This document shows, piece by piece, positions 4,763 through 7,610 of a stretch of DNA of 7,610 bases. The position numbers and the translations under genes were made by a program. Positions within the stretch are counted from its first letter, which is position 1. Each line of letters opens with the position of its first letter. The stretch is from Bradyrhizobium sp. (GTDB lineage: Bacteria > Pseudomonadota > Alphaproteobacteria > Rhizobiales > Xanthobacteraceae), in the NCBI GenBank assembly GCA_019243075.1, contig JAFAUV010000073.1:1-7610 (forward strand), given 5' to 3'. Below the pieces are notes generated by a model that made no database searches, was not told the origin of the DNA, and saw nothing but the letters and a program-made list of their open reading frames with translations.

Positions 4763-7610
4763 TCACCGGCCGCGGATACGGCTGACCCTCGAGCCTACGC
4801 CGGTCCAGGCCGGCTTGTCCGGCGCGAACTGTTTGCGCAGGAAGGACACGAGCTCCGCGATCTGCGCGTCGCTCATGCTGTCCTTGAACCCCGGCATGTA
4901 ACCGAGATCGCTGAAAGCCGGCTTGGCGATGCCGTGCAGGATGAGCAGGATCAGATTGTCTGGCTGCATGCTGTGCAGGTTGCTGTTGAGCGCGAGCGAC
5001 GGCCGGCTGCCGAATAGGGGCAAGCCACCAACCTCGTGACAGACCGCGCAAGCGCCCTGATAGAGCCGCGCGCCCGCGCTCGGCGCGAACGCGACCCTTG
5101 TTGATGTTTCCAGCCTGAGGGCCAGCGCTTCCTGCGCCGGTTTGTCCTTGGCCGCCTCGTTGAAGGAGGCGAGATAGACCGCCATGGCGCGGATGTCCTC
5201 GTCGGGCAGCGCCGACAATTCCTTCACCACGGGCGCCATCGGGCCGGCGGCAACGCCGTGATAGCGGGCTTCGCCGGTGCGCAGATAAGAAAAGAGCTCC
5301 TCCTCGCTCCATGGGATCGGTGTCTGCGACAGCGAGGTCAGCGCCGGGGCTTCCCAACCCTCTGCCGATCCGCCGGCAAGATAGGCATCGGCCTTCTCCG
5401 CCTGAAGCGCGTTGCGGGGTGAATGACAGGCGCCGCAGTGACCGAGGCCCTCGACGAGATAAGCGCCGCGATTCCAGGCCGCCGATTTGCTCGTATCGGG
5501 TTGGAACGTCCCGGCCTGATGGAACAGAGCGTTCCAGCCGGCGAGGAGCGGGCGGAGATTGAACGGAAACCGCAGCTCGTTCTCGGGCGCTGTTGCGGGC
5601 ACGGGCTTTTGCGCCATCAGAAAAGCATAGAGCGCCTGCAGGTCCGCGTCGCTGACCTTGGCGAAATGCGTGTAGGGGAAGGCAGGGTACAAATGCCGGC
5701 CGTCGCGATGGATGCCTTGGCGCATCGCGCGCTCGAAGGCGGGATAGGACCAGGCACCGATGCCGGTCGTCTCGTCGGGCGTGATATTGGTCGAGTAGAT
5801 CGTGCCGAACGGTGTCTCGATCGGCCGGCCGCCGGCGTTGACGATTCCTTTCTCGCTCGTGTGGCAGAGCGCGCAATCGCCGAGCGCGGCGAGCTGCCGG
5901 CCGCGGGCGATGGTCGCAGCCGAATAGACCGAGGTCTCCGGCCGTGTGATCGGAGCGATCGCCCGCCATGGCAGCACGGCTGCGCCGATGCCGATTGCTG
6001 CGGCACAAAGCGCAGCCAGACTTGCAAAGAGGCCGCGCCGCTCGGCAAAGGGATTGGACCATCCGGTTGCCGGCCGCGCTGGCGCCGGCTGCGGCGCCGG
6101 CAGCGCCTCGGGCAGGACCTGTCCGTCGCGCAGCCCTTTCAGGATGCGCTCCGGCGTGAACGGCAATTCGCGGAAGCGCACGCCGGTTGCATCAAAAATG
6201 GCGTTCGCGATCGCCGCTGCGCTGGGGACGGTGGCGGATTCGCCGACGCCGAGCGGCGGTTGATCCTGCCGCGGCAGCATCAGGACATCGATCTTGGGCA
6301 CGTCGGGAAATCCGATGATGGGATAGGCGCCCCATTCGCGCGTCGCCACCGAGCTGCGGTCGAAGGCGACCTCCTCCATCAGCGCCCGGCTGGTCGATTG
6401 CACGACGTTGCCGTGGATCTGGTGCCGCACGCCGTCCGGATTGATCATCAGCCCGGAATCCTGGCCCGCGACCACCCGGGTCACGCTGACATCGCCGGTT
6501 GCCTTGTTGACGGCTACGTCGGCGATCCAGGCCGACCAGGCCGCGCCATAGCCCGGGAACTTGCTGTGCACATAGAGCGCGTAGGCGAAGCCGCGGCCGC
6601 GCACGATATCGCCTTCGGGGATTTTCTGCTCGCGCACCGGACGCTTCTGCCAGCCGGCGCGCTCGGCGACCGCGTTGACGAGATCGATCGCGCGTCGATC
6701 CCTGAGATGACGCAGGCGATATTCGACCGGATCGACGCCGGCCTCCTCGGCACATTCGTCGATCCAGGATTCATGCGCAAAGGAATTCGGCAGTGCGGAG
6801 ACGCCGCGAAGCCATGATGCGCGAACGATCGGCGGCATGTCGTGTGCGACCACGCGCATGCGGTCGTAATCGTAAGGCGGGATCGCCGTACGGTCGCCCA
6901 TCTCGAACACGGCCGGCACCGGTGCAATGCGTCCCGTGAGCAGCAGCGCCAGCGTCGGCGCGCCATTGGAAGGGTAGCGGGTGGCGAAATCATACGCGGC
7001 GACGCTGCCGTCCGCATTCAGCCCGCCATTGACGTCGATCAGTTGCGCGGTGCCTTTCGGCTCCCAGGCGTGTTCCTGCTCGCGGGTCAACTGCACCCGG
7101 ACGGGACGACGGACCGCGCGCGACAGCAGCAGCGCATCCGCGCTGACATCGTCGGCGCAGTTGCGGCCATAGCAGCCGGCCGCTTCGAGCCGGATCACCT
7201 CGATTTCGGATTCCGGCCGCTCGCTCAGGAGCGCAAGATCGGCGCGGAGCAGATGCGGGTTCTGCGTGCCCGACCAGACCTGAATGCGACCGTCCTGGTA
7301 GTCGGCGACCGCGCAGGACGGGCCGATCGAGGCATGCATCTGGTAGGGCCAGACGTAGGTCCGTGGCATCGGCTTGGCAGCAGCGATTGCCGCATCGACA
7401 TCGCCGGTGTCCTTCAAGGTGCGCGGCACCGACGGATTGGCACGCAGCGCGTCCTCGATCGCTGCGAGATCCGGCAGCGCAGGAACGGGTTTCCATTCCA
7501 GCTTGAGCAGGGCCGCCGCCTTGATCGCGTTCTCCTCGCGCTCGGCCACTACACCGACGAAGTCGCCAATCCGGACCACGGCTTCGATTCCTGGTATTTC
7601 GCCCACCGAG
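4763..7610 (-). CDS. Xanthine-oxidase-family molybdenum hydroxylase subunit fused to a three-haem cytochrome c (NicB-like), 5' partial
   Basis: The frame is open to the right edge, so the N-terminus is missing; positions here count from the GTG at 7606, which is not the true start. Residues 1 to about 505 are a molybdopterin-binding domain with SVGEIPGIEAVV at the edge, QVWSGTQNPH, GCYGRNCADD, MPPIVRASWLRG and VAGQDSGLMINPDG. PLGVGE456SATVP supplies the expected catalytic glutamate. A Pro/Ala-rich linker (about 507-522) and one membrane helix (525-547) lead to three cytochrome c domains with motifs C578ALCH, C724GACH and C853AVCH. This is the layout of nicotinate dehydrogenase subunit B and related isoquinoline or aldehyde dehydrogenases, which hydroxylate a heterocycle or oxidise an aldehyde and pass electrons through haem to the respiratory chain. 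The usual [2Fe-2S] partner subunit is not in the window and may lie upstream, beyond 7610. The substrate is undetermined. Confidence 0.9.
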   Translation of the reverse strand, partial: SVGEIPGIEAVVRIGDFVGVVAEREENAIKAAALLKLEWKPVPALPDLAAIEDALRANPSVPRTLKDTGDVDAAIAAAKPMPRTYVWPYQMHASIGPSCAVADYQDGRIQVWSGTQNPHLLRADLALLSERPESEIEVIRLEAAGCYGRNCADDVSADALLLSRAVRRPVRVQLTREQEHAWEPKGTAQLIDVNGGLNADGSVAAYDFATRYPSNGAPTLALLLTGRIAPVPAVFEMGDRTAIPPYDYDRMRVVAHDMPPIVRASWLRGVSALPNSFAHESWIDECAEEAGVDPVEYRLRHLRDRRAIDLVNAVAERAGWQKRPVREQKIPEGDIVRGRGFAYALYVHSKFPGYGAAWSAWIADVAVNKATGDVSVTRVVAGQDSGLMINPDGVRHQIHGNVVQSTSRALMEEVAFDRSSVATREWGAYPIIGFPDVPKIDVLMLPRQDQPPLGVGESATVPSAAAIANAIFDATGVRFRELPFTPERILKGLRDGQVLPEALPAPQPAPARPATGWSNPFAERRGLFASLAALCAAAIGIGAAVLPWRAIAPITRPETSVYSAATIARGRQLAALGDCALCHTSEKGIVNAGGRPIETPFGTIYSTNITPDETTGIGAWSYPAFERAMRQGIHRDGRHLYPAFPYTHFAKVSDADLQALYAFLMAQKPVPATAPENELRFPFNLRPLLAGWNALFHQAGTFQPDTSKSAAWNRGAYLVEGLGHCGACHSPRNALQAEKADAYLAGGSAEGWEAPALTSLSQTPIPWSEEELFSYLRTGEARYHGVAAGPMAPVVKELSALPDEDIRAMAVYLASFNEAAKDKPAQEALALRLETSTRVAFAPSAGARLYQGACAVCHEVGGLPLFGSRPSLALNSNLHSMQPDNLILLILHGIAKPAFSDLGYMPGFKDSMSDAQIAELVSFLRKQFAPDKPAWTGVGSRVSRIRGR

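Noticed and set aside
4799..4814. GCCGG-TCCAGG-CCGGC hairpin as a terminator at the convergent junction
   Set aside because: The stem has only five pairs, lies inside the NicB-like coding region and has no T-run on either strand.
4488..6062. 524-codon minus-strand open frame in a different frame from the NicB-like gene
   Set aside because: The in-frame NicB-like product has three haem motifs and clear family segments over the same bases. This frame is Arg/Ala/Gly-rich with no domain and also runs into the convergent gene.
5423..6817. 464-codon plus-strand open frame opposite the NicB-like gene
   Set aside because: It is antisense to conserved molybdenum-domain and haem-domain coding sequence and has no recognisable motif.

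Overview
The window is GC-rich, densely coded DNA. Its proteins resemble those of alphaproteobacteria, most likely Bradyrhizobium or a close relative; this is judged from protein style and base composition, not from a search. It holds six protein-coding genes, two of them cut by the window edges. I saw no RNA genes, insertion sequences or CRISPR arrays.

Left end (1-1215): a divergent pair. On the minus strand is the N-terminal part of a Rieske aromatic-ring-hydroxylating dioxygenase large subunit, cut by the edge at about residue 107, inside its Rieske domain. On the plus strand is an IclR-type regulator of the PcaR/PcaU/PobR kind. The short gap between them carries a three-half-site repeat (TTGTTC/GAACAA) that looks like the operator of this regulator class.

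Middle (1216-4760): a non-coding leader of about 245 bases with a short direct repeat and two inverted repeats, then a three-gene plus-strand cluster. It encodes a Tat-exported SoxC-type molybdoenzyme, a short monohaem SoxD-type cytochrome c overlapping it by 20 bases, and an FAD/NAD(P) disulfide oxidoreductase of the Lpd/glutathione reductase/MerA superfamily 52 bases further on. No soxXYZAB genes are visible, so this is an isolated soxCD module within the limits of the window.

Right end (4763-7610): a convergent minus-strand gene, cut at its 5' end, whose stop codon lies 2 bases from the stop of the oxidoreductase gene. It encodes a xanthine-oxidase-family molybdenum hydroxylase domain joined through one membrane helix to a three-haem cytochrome c tail, the architecture of nicotinate dehydrogenase subunit B (NicB) and related dehydrogenases.

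Together the window combines aromatic or N-heterocycle oxidation (Rieske dioxygenase, NicB-like hydroxylase, PcaR-like regulator) with oxidation of sulfite or sulfane sulfur (SoxCD). Two unrelated molybdoenzyme families, each with its own c-type cytochrome, sit next to each other. One speculative link is that a Rieske oxygenase releases sulfite from a sulfonated aromatic and SoxCD oxidises it. Nothing in the sequence proves this.
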